A stretch of 53,352 nucleotides of DNA from Pseudomonas faucium (GCF_021602585.1 NZ_BQIP01000032.1:1-53352), one strand, 5' to 3'; counted from the first letter of the stretch, positions 1-8,522 are shown. Made by a program: numbers and translations. The notes: generated by a model not told the origin, from the sequence alone.

Positions 1-2
1 CC

Positions 3-116
3 ACGCAGGCCCTCGTCATCCTGTCCCGGAAATTAGCCAGAATTGCGTTCGCCCTGATGAAAAACCAAAGCGAATACATCAGTAACGGGGGCAAAAAACT
101 TTGCCCCCAACCATAG
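3..116 (+). CDS. IS110-family transposase, C-terminal fragment (cut by window edge)
   Basis: The frame is open from base 3 to a TAG at 114-116 and reads as the last 37 residues of a transposase. The segment ALVILSRKLARIAFAL followed by MKNQSEY resembles the C-terminal end of the IS110/IS116/IS902 (Transposase_20) family. The rest of the gene lies left of the window, so intactness cannot be judged. The final codons run through a hairpin (87-108), and a REP core follows 36 bases after the stop. Some P. putida IS110 elements (ISPpu9, ISPpu10) are known to insert at REP sequences, which fits this arrangement. The family call rests on a short tail. Confidence 0.65.
   Translation, partial: TQALVILSRKLARIAFALMKNQSEYISNGGKKLCPQP
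87..108. repeat. Perfect 9-bp hairpin at the transposase stop codon
   Basis: GGGGGCAAA (87-95) and TTTGCCCCC (100-108) are perfect inverted copies around a 4-base loop. The hairpin lies in the last codons of the IS110-type transposase. It could be a structured element end or could slow transcription; there is no T-tract typical of an intrinsic terminator. Confidence 0.55.
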
Positions 117-151
117 AATCTCCCACACCGTCCCTGCAGGGCATGGGCCCC

Positions 152-174
152 GTGGGAGCCGGCTTGCCGGCGAT
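152..174. repeat. Single REP element
   Basis: One copy of the window's main REP core, containing GCCGGCTTGCCGGC, with no inverted partner nearby. All other full copies in the window occur as facing pairs. A missing partner next to an IS110-type end suggests that the insertion split or replaced a pair. Confidence 0.8.
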
Positions 175-293
175 CAAGGCGACGCGCTCTCCAGCTGCGC
201 TATCATGTCGCCAGCTGTTTTCAGGTTGAGTTAAGGACCGGTGGTTAATCTGCACCCCGTAGACACATTTGCACACCTCGATGGAGAGACCCC

Positions 294-602
294 ATGAAAA
301 CTCTGACTGCCCTGTTCACCGCCGCTGCACTGGCCTTCGGTGCCAACGTTGCCCTGGCCAAGGACGTTCAGCCTGACGAAGTGGTCAAGCTGGTCAACGA
401 CAAGACCATCAAGTCGCTGGATGAACTCAAGGCGGCGGCCATGGCCAAGCACCCAGGCGCCACCGTCAAGGATTCGGAGCTGGAAAACGAATACGGCCGC
501 TACATCTACAAGGTCGAGCTGCGTGACCAGCAGAACGTCGAATGGGACGTCGACCTGGACGCCAAGACCGGCGAAGTACTCAAGGACGCACGAGACAGCT
601 GA
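294..602 (+). CDS. Periplasmic PepSY-domain protein
   Basis: A 102-residue protein with a signal peptide (about residues 1-22, ending ANVALA) followed by one PepSY domain. The domain shows the YIYKVELRDQQNVEWDVDLDAKTGEVL strand pattern in pieces: YIYKVEL, then VDLDAKTGEVL. Family members are small periplasmic or membrane modules, often beside metal- or cation-sensing two-component systems. GGAGAG lies a few bases before the ATG. The stop overlaps the next start (ATGA), so the gene leads a four-gene operon with a second PepSY protein, a response regulator and a histidine kinase. It probably modulates sensing or is a target of the system; the ligand is unknown. Confidence 0.85.
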   Translation: MKTLTALFTAAALAFGANVALAKDVQPDEVVKLVNDKTIKSLDELKAAAMAKHPGATVKDSELENEYGRYIYKVELRDQQNVEWDVDLDAKTGEVLKDARDS

Positions 603-916
603 TGATCCACATCCCCCGGCCGGCGCGTTACCTGGCGCTCTCGCTGCTGGCCGTCTGCTCCCTGGCCGTTGCCCGCGACCTGGACCAGGATGAAGCCCTC
701 AAGCTACGCCAGAAAGGCATCATCCTGCCGCTCGAACAACTGCTCGACACCGCCCTGGGGCGTTACCCCGGGGCGCGTCTGCTGGAGGCCGAGCTGGAAG
801 AAGACGATGGCCGCTACGAATACGAGGTCGAGCTGCTGACCACCCAAGGGGTGGTGCGCGAGATCAAGCTCGACGCCAGCACCGGTGCCCTGCTCAAAGA
901 CGAGGAAGACGACTGA
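602..916 (+). CDS. Second PepSY-domain protein
   Basis: A 104-residue protein starting at the ATG that overlaps the previous stop. An N-terminal hydrophobic stretch (YLALSLLAVCSLAVA) is a signal peptide or anchor, and the rest is a PepSY domain (YEYEVELL, then IKLDASTGALL). It is a diverged tandem copy of the preceding gene. The regulator gene starts immediately after its stop, so the proteins are translated from one message. In P. aeruginosa the calcium/iron-responsive BqsRS/CarRS system also has small PepSY-type neighbours, which makes a cation-related role plausible but unproven. Confidence 0.83.
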   Translation: MIHIPRPARYLALSLLAVCSLAVARDLDQDEALKLRQKGIILPLEQLLDTALGRYPGARLLEAELEEDDGRYEYEVELLTTQGVVREIKLDASTGALLKDEEDD

Positions 917-1585
917 ATGCGCCTGTTGCTTGTAGAGGACAACGTCCCCCTGGCCGACGAACTGACCACCGCCCTGCAGCGCCAGGGCTATGCCGTGGAC
1001 TGGCTGGCCGATGGCCGCGATGCGGTGTACCAGGGCCAGAGCGAGCCCTATGACCTGATCATTCTCGACCTCGGCCTGCCAGGCTTGCCGGGCCTTGAAG
1101 TACTGGCCCAGTGGCGCGCCGGCGGCCTGGCCACCCCGGTGCTGATCCTCACCGCGCGCGGCTCGTGGGCCGAGCGCATCGAAGGGCTCAAGGCCGGGGC
1201 CGACGACTACCTGAGCAAGCCGTTCCACCCCGAAGAGCTGCAACTGCGCATCCAGGCCTTGCTGCGCCGGGCCCGGGGCCTTGCCAACCAGCCCAAGCTC
1301 GAAGCGGCCGGCCTGCACCTGGATGAAAGCCGCCAGTGCGTGAGCCGCGACGGAGTCGACATCCAGCTCACCGCCGCCGAGTTTCGCCTGCTGCGCTACT
1401 TCATGCTGCACCCGCAGCAGATCCTGTCCAAGAGCCACCTGGCCGAGCACCTCTACGACGGCGAGACCGAGCGCGATTCCAACGTGCTTGAAGTGCACGT
1501 CAACCACCTGCGCCGCAAGCTGGGCCGCAGCGTCATCGAGACGCGCCGCGGGCAAGGCTACCTGTACGCCGGGCACAACGCATGA
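917..1585 (+). CDS. OmpR/PhoP-family response regulator
   Basis: A 222-residue regulator. The N-terminal receiver carries acidic residues ED at 7-8, the phospho-acceptor Asp51 ([10 protein letters not shown]) and a conserved Lys in [10 protein letters not shown]. The C-terminal winged helix (about 125-220) ends with the [10 protein letters not shown] and RRGQGYLY signatures of the OmpR/PhoP group, closest in style to QseB/PmrA/BqsR. It starts right after the second PepSY gene and overlaps the kinase gene by ATGA, so kinase and regulator are translationally coupled. A likely target is its own operon: degenerate TTAAG/TTAAT half-sites lie at 231-235 and 245-249. Confidence 0.92.
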   Translation: MRLLLVEDNVPLADELTTALQRQGYAVDWLADGRDAVYQGQSEPYDLIILDLGLPGLPGLEVLAQWRAGGLATPVLILTARGSWAERIEGLKAGADDYLSKPFHPEELQLRIQALLRRARGLANQPKLEAAGLHLDESRQCVSRDGVDIQLTAAEFRLLRYFMLHPQQILSKSHLAEHLYDGETERDSNVLEVHVNHLRRKLGRSVIETRRGQGYLYAGHNA

Positions 1586-2901
1586 AGTCGATCCAGGCGC
1601 GCCTGAGCCTGGGCCTGGTGGCCGTGCTGGTGGTGGTCGGGGTGTTGCTGGCGCAGCTCACCCTGTGGCTGTTCGAGGCCGGCTTGCAGCGCTACCTGGA
1701 AAACGGCCTGCGCAAGGAAAGCGAGAACCTGCTGGTGGCCCTGGTGCGCGGGCCTTCAGGGCTGCAGCTGGATGAGCGGCGTATTTCCGCAGCCTACCAG
1801 CGCCCGTTCTCGGGCTATTACTTTCGCATCGACTTCGAGCAGGGCACCTGGCGCTCCCGTTCGCTGTGGGACCTGGACATGCCCAAGCCGGCTGCGCCGG
1901 GCCTTTCCGACAGCCACGAGCTGGGCCCGGAAGGCCAGCAACTGCTGGCCTTGCGCGCCGATTACCGGCGCCTGGGGCAGAACATCTCGATCAGCGTGGC
2001 GCAAGACTACTCGCCGGTGCGCGAAAGCTTCCGGCGCCTGCAGCAGATCGGCCTGGGCATGGGGCTGGTGGCCCTGCTGCTGGTGCTGGTGCTGCAACGC
2101 ATCACCGTCACCCGCTCGCTGCGCCCGCTGGAGCGCGCGCGCCAGCAGATCGCCCAGTTGCAGCAGGGCCAGCGCTCGCAGCTCGATGCCGAGGTGCCCA
2201 GCGAGCTGGCGCCGCTGGTGGGGCAGATCAACCACCTGCTCAGCCACACCGAAGACAGCCTGCGCCGCTCGCGCAATGCCCTGGGCAACCTTGGCCATGC
2301 GCTGAAGACGCCGCTGGCGGTGCTGTTGAGCCTGGCCTCCAGCGAGCGCCTGAACGGCTTGCCCGAAGTGCGCGCGCAATTGCGCGAGCAGCTCGAGCAG
2401 ATCCAGCAGCGCCTGGCGCGTGAGCTGAACCGCGCGCGCCTGGCCGGCGATGCCTTGCCGGGGGCGCAGTTCGACTGTGATGCCGAGCTGCCGGGGCTGC
2501 TCGCCACCTTGGGCATGATCCATGGCGAAGGGCTGCTGCTGGAGCGGGATGTGCCGCCGGGGCTGGTGCTGCCGTGGGACCGCGAGGATGTGCTGGAGCT
2601 GCTTGGCAACTTGCTGGACAACGCCTGCAAGTGGGCGGACAGCGAGGTGCGCCTGGGCATTGCGCCTGCTGGCAACGGCTACCAGGTGTGGGTCGACGAT
2701 GATGGCCCGGGCATTCCTGAAGGCCAGCGCTTGCAGGTGCTGGAGCGTGGGTCGCGGCTGGATGAGCAGGTCGATGGGCATGGGTTGGGGTTAGGCATCG
2801 TGCGCGATATCGTCGATGCCTGGGGTGGGTCGCTGGCTTTGCTGGAGAGCCCTTTGGGCGGGTTGCGGGTGAGCATCGAATTGCCGCGCAAGGGGCGTTG
2901 A
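1582..2901 (+). CDS. Membrane sensor histidine kinase
   Basis: A 439-residue partner of the preceding regulator. It has a first membrane helix (about 9-31), a periplasmic sensor of about 120 residues, a second helix (about 154-173) and a short linker. The HisKA box is GHALKTPLA with phospho-acceptor His239. The ATPase domain shows N box [14 protein letters not shown]1 DDGPGIPEG and G2 GHGLGLGIV. The periplasmic part has no RExxE motif of the kind reported for iron binding in BqsS, so the ligand remains open. The gene ends 8 bases before a REP pair. Confidence 0.92.
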   Translation: MKSIQARLSLGLVAVLVVVGVLLAQLTLWLFEAGLQRYLENGLRKESENLLVALVRGPSGLQLDERRISAAYQRPFSGYYFRIDFEQGTWRSRSLWDLDMPKPAAPGLSDSHELGPEGQQLLALRADYRRLGQNISISVAQDYSPVRESFRRLQQIGLGMGLVALLLVLVLQRITVTRSLRPLERARQQIAQLQQGQRSQLDAEVPSELAPLVGQINHLLSHTEDSLRRSRNALGNLGHALKTPLAVLLSLASSERLNGLPEVRAQLREQLEQIQQRLARELNRARLAGDALPGAQFDCDAELPGLLATLGMIHGEGLLLERDVPPGLVLPWDREDVLELLGNLLDNACKWADSEVRLGIAPAGNGYQVWVDDDGPGIPEGQRLQVLERGSRLDEQVDGHGLGLGIVRDIVDAWGGSLALLESPLGGLRVSIELPRKGR

Positions 2902-2909
2902 TTGGTGTT

Positions 2910-3003
2910 GGCCCTATCGCCGGCAAGCCGGCTCCCACAGGAATATCGCAGGTCTTGAATGCGGCACTCACCCTGTGGGAGCCGGCTTGCCGGCGATAGG
3001 GCC
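2910..3003. repeat. REP pair (inverted, perfect 31-bp arms)
   Basis: Arms at 2910-2940 and 2973-3003 are exact reverse complements and each contains the GCCGGC-AA-GCCGGC core. The pair follows the histidine kinase stop and could act as an mRNA 3'-end stabiliser or terminator-like structure. Confidence 0.93.
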
Positions 3004-3011
3004 ATATCAGC

Positions 3012-3030
3012 ACTGCAAAAAAATTGCAGT
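3012..3030. promoter_or_regulatory. Perfect palindrome ACTGCAA-N5-TTGCAGT
   Basis: A 7-bp inverted repeat separated by AAAAA, lying between the REP pair and the HPP-family gene. The dyad has the size of a dimeric repressor operator. No regulator is named, and it could also be a small hairpin. Confidence 0.3.
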
Positions 3031-3132
3031 ACAGGCGCATTTTTTTGAATTGGCCCAACCCCACCGCCACCCGGCACAATCCCCCCACGAAACCCTGCGG
3101 TTTCCATCTCTCCACGGACGGAGCCCCCTAGG

Positions 3133-3163
3133 GCCCAGGCCACCCCGGCTGGGCTTTCTTTTT
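3133..3163 (+). terminator. Probable intrinsic terminator
   Basis: GCCCAG (3133-3138) pairs with CTGGGC (3149-3154) and is followed by TTTCTTTTT (3155-3163). It reads on the plus strand upstream of the HPP gene, so it would end either read-through from the two-component operon or a short transcript starting in 3030-3090. Confidence 0.55.
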
Positions 3164-3192
3164 AATCAAAGAAAACCGACACGATCACCCAC

Positions 3193-4350
3193 ATGCCTGC
3201 CTCGCGTCCCGAAAGTCGTCTGCAGCGGCTGTTGCCTGCGCCCCTCAACATCCCCCCCAAACAATGGCTGCGTGCCGCGATCGGCGCACTGCTCGGCCTG
3301 TTCCTGGCCGGCTGGCTGACCAGCCTGGCCTACGGCCCGAGCATCGCCTTGCACCTGCTCGGCCCGCTGGCCGCCTCGGCGGTGCTGGTGTTCGCCGTGC
3401 ATTCCGGGCCGCTGGCCCAGCCCTGGCCGGTGCTCGGCAGCTACGCCCTGGCGGCCGTGGTGGGCCTGGCCCTGCGCGAGGCCTTCGGCGCCGAGCTGTG
3501 GGTGGCGGCCGCGGCCCTGGGCCTTTCGCTGCTGGTGATGTGCCTGTTGCGCTGCCTGCACCCGCCAGGTGGCGGCGTGGCGGTGAGTGCGGTGCTGGCC
3601 GACTCGGGGCTTACGGCCCTGGGCGACCACCTGCTCGAACCGGTGATGCTCAATGCGCTGATCCTGGTAGCGGTGGCGGTGCTCTACAACCGCCTGACCG
3701 GCGTGCGCTACCCCAAGGGCGCGGCGCCGCGCAAAGACCTGCACCACACCCACGACCCCTTGCCCAGCGAGCGGGTCGGCATCCGTGGCGCGGACCTGGA
3801 CCAGGCCCTGGAAGAGCTCGGCGAATTCGTCGACGTCACCCGCGACGAACTCGAGCGCATCATCCTGGCCACCGAACAGCACGCCCTGCAGCGCAGCCTC
3901 GGTGGCATCACTGCCGCCTCGGTGATGTCGCGCGATGTGCAGTTCGCCAGCCCCGACACCACCCTGGAGCAGGCCTGGGCCATGCTCGCCAGCCATCACC
4001 TCAAGACCTTGCCGGTGCTTGAGCAGGGCAAGCTGGTCGGCATCGTCAGCCTCAGCGACCTGGTCGGCCCGGCCATGCAGCGGGGGCGCTTCAGCTGGCG
4101 CGGCCTGTTCGGCCGCAAGGCGGTGCGCATGGAGCAGGTGATGAGCCGGCGGGTGGTCAGCGTCGGCAGCGCGCACCCGCTGGAGCGCCTGTTGCCGCTG
4201 TTGTGCGAGCAGGGCCTGCATTGCCTGCCGGTGCTCGATGGCGACCAGCTGGTGGGGGTGATTACCCAGACCGACCTGATCGCCGGCCTCAAGCGCCAGT
4301 TGCTCAGCGCTGGCGGCGCTGTTTCAGATCACCGGGTCCCAGCGCTGTGA
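3193..4350 (+). CDS. HPP-family membrane protein with C-terminal CBS pair
   Basis: A 385-residue protein with about four or five N-terminal membrane helices (residues 25-175) that contain the family signature LHPPGG (His-Pro-Pro 123-125). A cytosolic C-terminal half follows with two CBS motifs (about 240-300 and 315-375; SVMSRDVQF and QVMSRRVVSVG). CBS pairs usually bind adenine nucleotides and gate the attached domain. HPP proteins include nitrite and other small-anion transporters in cyanobacteria and plants, but the bacterial substrate is not settled. No clear Shine-Dalgarno precedes the ATG. Its 3' end overlaps the convergent LysR gene by 27 bases. Confidence 0.85.
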   Translation: MPASRPESRLQRLLPAPLNIPPKQWLRAAIGALLGLFLAGWLTSLAYGPSIALHLLGPLAASAVLVFAVHSGPLAQPWPVLGSYALAAVVGLALREAFGAELWVAAAALGLSLLVMCLLRCLHPPGGGVAVSAVLADSGLTALGDHLLEPVMLNALILVAVAVLYNRLTGVRYPKGAAPRKDLHHTHDPLPSERVGIRGADLDQALEELGEFVDVTRDELERIILATEQHALQRSLGGITAASVMSRDVQFASPDTTLEQAWAMLASHHLKTLPVLEQGKLVGIVSLSDLVGPAMQRGRFSWRGLFGRKAVRMEQVMSRRVVSVGSAHPLERLLPLLCEQGLHCLPVLDGDQLVGVITQTDLIAGLKRQLLSAGGAVSDHRVPAL

Positions 4351-5190
4351 CCAATCGCTGGCGCCGGCCTCCACCAGCCGGCGCAGCACGGCAAAGGCCT
4401 GCTGCAGGGCTTGGCTGTCGCGCTCGCGCTGGTACACCAGGTAGGTGGGGTAAGTGAATTCCGGCGCCTGAGGTACCCGCTCGAACACCCCGTTATCCAG
4501 GTAGGCCTGCACCACGCGGGTACGGAAATAGCCACTGCCGCCCTGGTCGAGAATGAACTGCAGGGCCAGCGGCCCGAGGTTGAAGCTCAGCGCCGGGCGG
4601 GCGCAGTCGGGCAGGGCGGCGTCGTGCTGGCGGCGGAAGGCTTCGCCCCAGTCGATGTAGATGTACGGCTCGGGCCGATCGACCCGGCGCACGCGGATCA
4701 ATTTCTCCTCCATCAGCTGCTCCACCTGCAGGCCCGGGCCATAGGTCGGCTGGTACACCAGCGCGGCATCCAGCAGGCCCATCTCCACCTTGCGCAGCAG
4801 CGACTCGCCGTCGCTCACCTCGCTGCGGATGGCATGGCTGGGCAGTTCGCGGTGCAGGGCGCTGACCCAGTCCAGCAGCATCGGGTTGCCCAGGCTCACC
4901 TCGGCACCCACGTGCAGCAGCTGCTGGCAGCCCTGGGGCAAGGGCAGGTCGCGGCGGGCCGCTTCCCAGGTCTGCACCAGCTGGTTGGCATAACTGACGA
5001 AGGCCTCGCCGTCGCTGGTCAGGCTGGCGCCACTGCGGCTGCGCACGAACAGCTGGCAACCCAGCTGCTGCTCCAGGCGCTGCACCCGGGCGGTGATGGC
5101 GGTCTGCGACACGAACAGGCGTTCGGCGGCGGCGACCAGGCTGCCGCAGCGCACGACTTCCAGAAAGGTACGGGCCTGATCGATGTCCAT
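4324..5190 (-). CDS. LysR-family transcriptional regulator
   Basis: A 288-residue protein with the N-terminal LysR helix-turn-helix (residues 2-60; ARTFLEVVRCGSLVAAAERL, then SQTAITARVQRLEQQLG) and a substrate-binding-like effector domain (about 90-285). It diverges from prpE across 183 bases, the standard arrangement for a LysR regulator and its target, so control of prpE by a short-chain acyl acid or its CoA ester is a fair guess. A candidate T-N11-A type site lies in the shared intergenic region around 5275-5300. Its tail overlaps the convergent HPP/CBS gene. Confidence 0.88.
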   Translation of the reverse strand: MDIDQARTFLEVVRCGSLVAAAERLFVSQTAITARVQRLEQQLGCQLFVRSRSGASLTSDGEAFVSYANQLVQTWEAARRDLPLPQGCQQLLHVGAEVSLGNPMLLDWVSALHRELPSHAIRSEVSDGESLLRKVEMGLLDAALVYQPTYGPGLQVEQLMEEKLIRVRRVDRPEPYIYIDWGEAFRRQHDAALPDCARPALSFNLGPLALQFILDQGGSGYFRTRVVQAYLDNGVFERVPQAPEFTYPTYLVYQRERDSQALQQAFAVLRRLVEAGASDWSQRWDPVI

Positions 5191-5344
5191 GCTGTGCTCG
5201 GTGAAAAAGAAGGTTGCCTATTCTAGAGCCTTTGCACCGTAGTGGGGCGGGCGCCGTTGCCGGCGCTGCAAATCTGCATATGGGTTGTGACTTTAGTCCC
5301 ATGGCGGGCCCGGCGTGGCGGGCCATACTCAAGGTTCGCCCTTC

Positions 5345-5355
5345 AATAACAACAA
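5345..5355 (+). promoter_or_regulatory. Candidate Crc/Hfq (CA motif) site before prpE
   Basis: AATAACAACAA contains two overlapping matches to AAnAAnAA, the catabolite-activity motif bound by Hfq with Crc in Pseudomonas. It ends 18 bases before the prpE ATG, close enough to block ribosome loading. No stronger Shine-Dalgarno is visible there. Confidence 0.5.
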
Positions 5356-5373
5356 GTACCGGGTTTTGTCACC

Positions 5374-7263
5374 ATGAGCTACCAGCACAGCTACGACCAT
5401 TCCATCGCCGACCCAGCCAGCTTCTGGGCCGAACAGGCCGACCAACTGGCCTGGTACCGCAAACCTTCCCTGGCCCTGCAGGAAAACCCCGATGGCACCC
5501 ATCGCTGGTTCGCCGATGGGCGCCTCAACAGTTGCTACCTGGCCCTCGATCACCAGATCGAGCAAGGCCGTGGCGAGCAGACGGCGCTGATCTACGACTC
5601 GCCCGTCACCGGCCTGCAGCAGTCGTTCACCTACCAGCAACTGCATGACCAGGTGGCGCGCCTGGCCGGCCTGCTGCGTGCGCTTGGGGTGGGCAAGGGC
5701 GATGGGGTGATCATCTACATGCCCATGGTGCCCCAGGCGGCCATGGCCATGCTGGCCTGCGCGCGGATCGGCGCGGTGCATTCGGTGGTGTTCGGCGGCT
5801 TTGCCGCCAACGAGCTGGCCCTGCGTATCGACGATGCGCGGCCGACGCTGTTGCTCACGGCGTCCTGTGGCCTGGAGTTCGAGCGGGTGATCGAGTACAA
5901 GCCGCTGGTCGACCGCGCCCTGCAACTGGCCCGCCACCAGCCCCGCCATGTGCTGGTGCTGCAGCGGCCCCAGGCCCGTGCCACGCTGCAGGCCGGGCGT
6001 GACCTGGACTGGGCTGAAGCGCTGGTGGATGCCCAGCCGGTCGCCCCGGTGGCGCTGGAGGCCGGTGACCCGCTGTACATCATGTACACCTCCGGCACCA
6101 CCGGCAAACCCAAGGGCATCGTGCGCGAAAACGGCGGCAATGCGGTCGCCCTGCGCTACGCCATGCGCCACATCTATGGCATGCAGGCGGGCGACGTGTG
6201 GTGGGGCATTTCCGATGTCGGCTGGGTGGTGGGCCATTCGCTGATCGTCTACGGGCCGCTGATGAGTGGCTGCACCACGGTGTTCTACGAGGGCAAGCCG
6301 ATTCGTACCCCGGATGCCTCGGCCTATTGGCGGGTGGTCGAGCAGTACCGGGTCAATGCCTTGTTCTGCGCGCCTACCGCGATGCGTGCGATCCGCAAGG
6401 AAGACCCGGACGGCGAGCTGATCCGCAGGCACGACCTGAGCTCGCTGCGCCAACTGTTCCTGGCTGGGGAGAAACTCGACTCCAGCACCCACGAATGGCT
6501 GCAGCGGGTCAGCGGCAAGCCGGTGCACGACCACTGGTGGCAGACCGAGACCGGCTGGCCGGTCACCGCACCGTGCGTGGGCCTGGAAGGCAGTGCGGCG
6601 CGCCCGGGCTCGAGCAACCGGGCGGTGCCGGGCTACCACGTGCAGGTACTGGACGACGACGGCCACCTGCTCGGCCCGAACCACCAGGGCGCCATCGTCA
6701 TCGCGCTGCCGCTGCCGCCAGGCTGCAGCCAGACCCTGTGGGGCGATCACGAACGTTACCTGCAGGCGTACCTGCACACCTACCCGGGCTACTACCACAC
6801 CGGCGATGGCGGCTACCTGGATGACGAGGGTTTCGTCTACATCATGGGCCGTACCGATGATGTGATCAACGTGTCCGGCCATCGCCTGTCCACCGGCGAG
6901 ATGGAGGACCTGGTGGCGCGCCACCCGGCGGTGGCCGAGTGCGCGGTGATTGGCGTGCACGACGAGATCAAGGGGCAGGTGCCGCTGGCGCTGGTGGTGC
7001 TCAAGGATGGCGAGGGCATCGCCGAGGCGCAGTTGCTGGTGGAGCTGGTGGGCAGCGTGCGCGAGGAGATCGGGCCGCTGGCGTGTTTCAACCGGGTGCG
7101 CCTGGTCAAGCGCTTGCCCAAGACCCGGTCGGGGAAGATCCTGCGTGCAGTGCTGCGCAAGATTGCCGACGGGCAGGCCTATGTGCCGCCGTCGACGCTG
7201 GATGATCCGGCGGTGCTGGGGGAGATCGAGGGGGTGCTGGCGGATTTGCCCAGGGCAGGGTGA
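5374..7263 (+). CDS. prpE: Propionate--CoA ligase (PrpE/ACSS3-like)
   Basis: A 629-residue AMP-forming acyl-CoA synthetase that activates propionate or a similar short acid to its CoA thioester. The N-terminal acetyl-CoA-synthetase cap is present (SFWAEQADQLAWYRKP). Motif A3 is YTSGTTGKPKG from residue 238, and the segment SDVGWVVGHSLIVYGPL is typical of propionyl-CoA synthetases. The C-terminal lysine lies in KTRSGKILRA (Lys588) and is the residue acetylated in this family. Length matches PrpE. Only the divergent LysR gene and a candidate CA motif are nearby; the methylcitrate genes are not in the window. The substrate could also be acetate, butyrate or 3-hydroxypropionate. Confidence 0.85.
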   Translation: MSYQHSYDHSIADPASFWAEQADQLAWYRKPSLALQENPDGTHRWFADGRLNSCYLALDHQIEQGRGEQTALIYDSPVTGLQQSFTYQQLHDQVARLAGLLRALGVGKGDGVIIYMPMVPQAAMAMLACARIGAVHSVVFGGFAANELALRIDDARPTLLLTASCGLEFERVIEYKPLVDRALQLARHQPRHVLVLQRPQARATLQAGRDLDWAEALVDAQPVAPVALEAGDPLYIMYTSGTTGKPKGIVRENGGNAVALRYAMRHIYGMQAGDVWWGISDVGWVVGHSLIVYGPLMSGCTTVFYEGKPIRTPDASAYWRVVEQYRVNALFCAPTAMRAIRKEDPDGELIRRHDLSSLRQLFLAGEKLDSSTHEWLQRVSGKPVHDHWWQTETGWPVTAPCVGLEGSAARPGSSNRAVPGYHVQVLDDDGHLLGPNHQGAIVIALPLPPGCSQTLWGDHERYLQAYLHTYPGYYHTGDGGYLDDEGFVYIMGRTDDVINVSGHRLSTGEMEDLVARHPAVAECAVIGVHDEIKGQVPLALVVLKDGEGIAEAQLLVELVGSVREEIGPLACFNRVRLVKRLPKTRSGKILRAVLRKIADGQAYVPPSTLDDPAVLGEIEGVLADLPRAG

Positions 7264-7273
7264 GGCTTTGGCT

Positions 7274-7346
7274 TCATCGCCGGCAAGCCGGCTCCTACAT
7301 TGAGCCTGTGCTGCCCCCTGTGGGAGCCGGCTTGCCGGCGATGGGG
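7274..7346. repeat. REP pair
   Basis: Inverted REP cores at about 7274-7298 and 7318-7346, between the convergent prpE and zapE genes. The right arm ends 2 bases before the zapE stop codon (7349-7351). Confidence 0.9.
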
Positions 7347-7348
7347 CG

Positions 7349-8419
7349 CTAAGGCCCGACCCGATGCAACTGCCCCAGCCGGCTGCGGGTACGCATCAGG
7401 TCGGCCAGCGGCCCACCCAGGCTGTCCTCGAGCGGCCGCCGGCCGATCACCGTCACGTGCCGGTCCTGGTCATACAGCACGTCCACCAGGTTGACGAAAC
7501 GCTGCTGCGCCGCCAGCGTGCATTCGGACAGGTCATCCAGCCCCTCGATGATCCACTCCTCGTACTGCCCCGCCAGCACCAGGTAATCGATCACCGCCGT
7601 GGCCTTCTCGCACAAGTCGTCAAAGGCGAACAGCGCCCGCCGGCCATCCACGGCCAGGGCGCGCAAGGGGCGCTTGTTCACCTCGAGCAGCACCGGCGGC
7701 CCAACTGGCACATTCAACGCCAGGCGCTGCGCCGCATCCCCAGGCCATACATAGTGCCCGCGGGTAAAACGCTGGTGCTCGCGGTTGGCCGGCAAGCTGC
7801 GAAAATCGGTATCGCCCGCCACCTCCAGCACCTGCATGCGGCCATTGATCAGGCGGATCACCGGCAGGAAGCGTTCGTGATACAGCGGGTTGGGCAGTAG
7901 CCCCTCGGGTGCGTAGTTGGAGGTCACCAGCAACAACACGCCGCGCTCGAACAATGCATTGAACAGCCGCGTGAGCAGCATGGCGTCGCCAATGTCATGC
8001 ACGTGGAATTCATCGAAGCACAGCACCTGGCAGTCGCCCAGCAGCTCGTCGAGGGTCGCCCCCAGCGCGTCATCCAGCAGCCGGTGGCGGTGCATGCCCT
8101 GGTGCAGGCGGGCAAAGAAGTCATGAAAGTGCAGGCGCTGCTTGGCTTCGACCGGCACGGCCTGGAAAAAGCCATCGAGCAGCCAGCTCTTGCCGCGGCC
8201 TACCGAACCGTACAGATAAAGGCTGCGAGGCTGGCCAGCCGGCAAGGCCGCCAGTTGCTCGGCCATGCATTGGATGACCCGGCGCTGGCCTTCGCTGAGT
8301 ACGTAGCCGCGGCTGTGCGCCTTGTCTTCGAACCAGCCGAGCAGTTCGCCCTGGGCATGCGGCGCACTGCGCAGGCGCTGGCCGAGCTGGCGCAGTGGGG
8401 TAGGGATCCAGGCGGGCAA
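7349..8419 (-). CDS. zapE: ZapE/AFG1-family ATPase
   Basis: A 356-residue P-loop ATPase of the AFG1/ZapE family. Walker A is GSVGRGKS (71-78) and Walker B is VLCFDE (132-137), followed by the family segment EFHVHDIGDAMLLTRL. In E. coli ZapE binds the Z ring and affects division under low oxygen or heat; Pseudomonas often has more than one homologue, so this may be a paralogue. The start is TTG (complement of 8417-8419): GAGGAG lies 7 bases upstream, no in-frame ATG exists nearby, and the family N-terminus begins here. A 9-bp hairpin lies just upstream in the leader. Confidence 0.86.
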   Translation of the reverse strand: MPAWIPTPLRQLGQRLRSAPHAQGELLGWFEDKAHSRGYVLSEGQRRVIQCMAEQLAALPAGQPRSLYLYGSVGRGKSWLLDGFFQAVPVEAKQRLHFHDFFARLHQGMHRHRLLDDALGATLDELLGDCQVLCFDEFHVHDIGDAMLLTRLFNALFERGVLLLVTSNYAPEGLLPNPLYHERFLPVIRLINGRMQVLEVAGDTDFRSLPANREHQRFTRGHYVWPGDAAQRLALNVPVGPPVLLEVNKRPLRALAVDGRRALFAFDDLCEKATAVIDYLVLAGQYEEWIIEGLDDLSECTLAAQQRFVNLVDVLYDQDRHVTVIGRRPLEDSLGGPLADLMRTRSRLGQLHRVGP

Positions 8420-8429
8420 GACGCAGCTC

Positions 8430-8465
8430 CTCGGGCAATGGCGGGCAGGCCGCAGCTTGCCCGAG
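8430..8465. repeat. 9-bp hairpin in the zapE leader
   Basis: CTCGGGCAA (8430-8438) and TTGCCCGAG (8457-8465) are perfect inverted copies around an 18-base loop. The stem begins 10 bases upstream of the TTG start and partly neighbours its Shine-Dalgarno, so it may modulate translation. Confidence 0.5.
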
Positions 8466-8522
8466 GCGGGCGGATTTGACCAATGGAAAAACTGCCGCGG
8501 ATTGATCGCCTGCCGCGATAGG

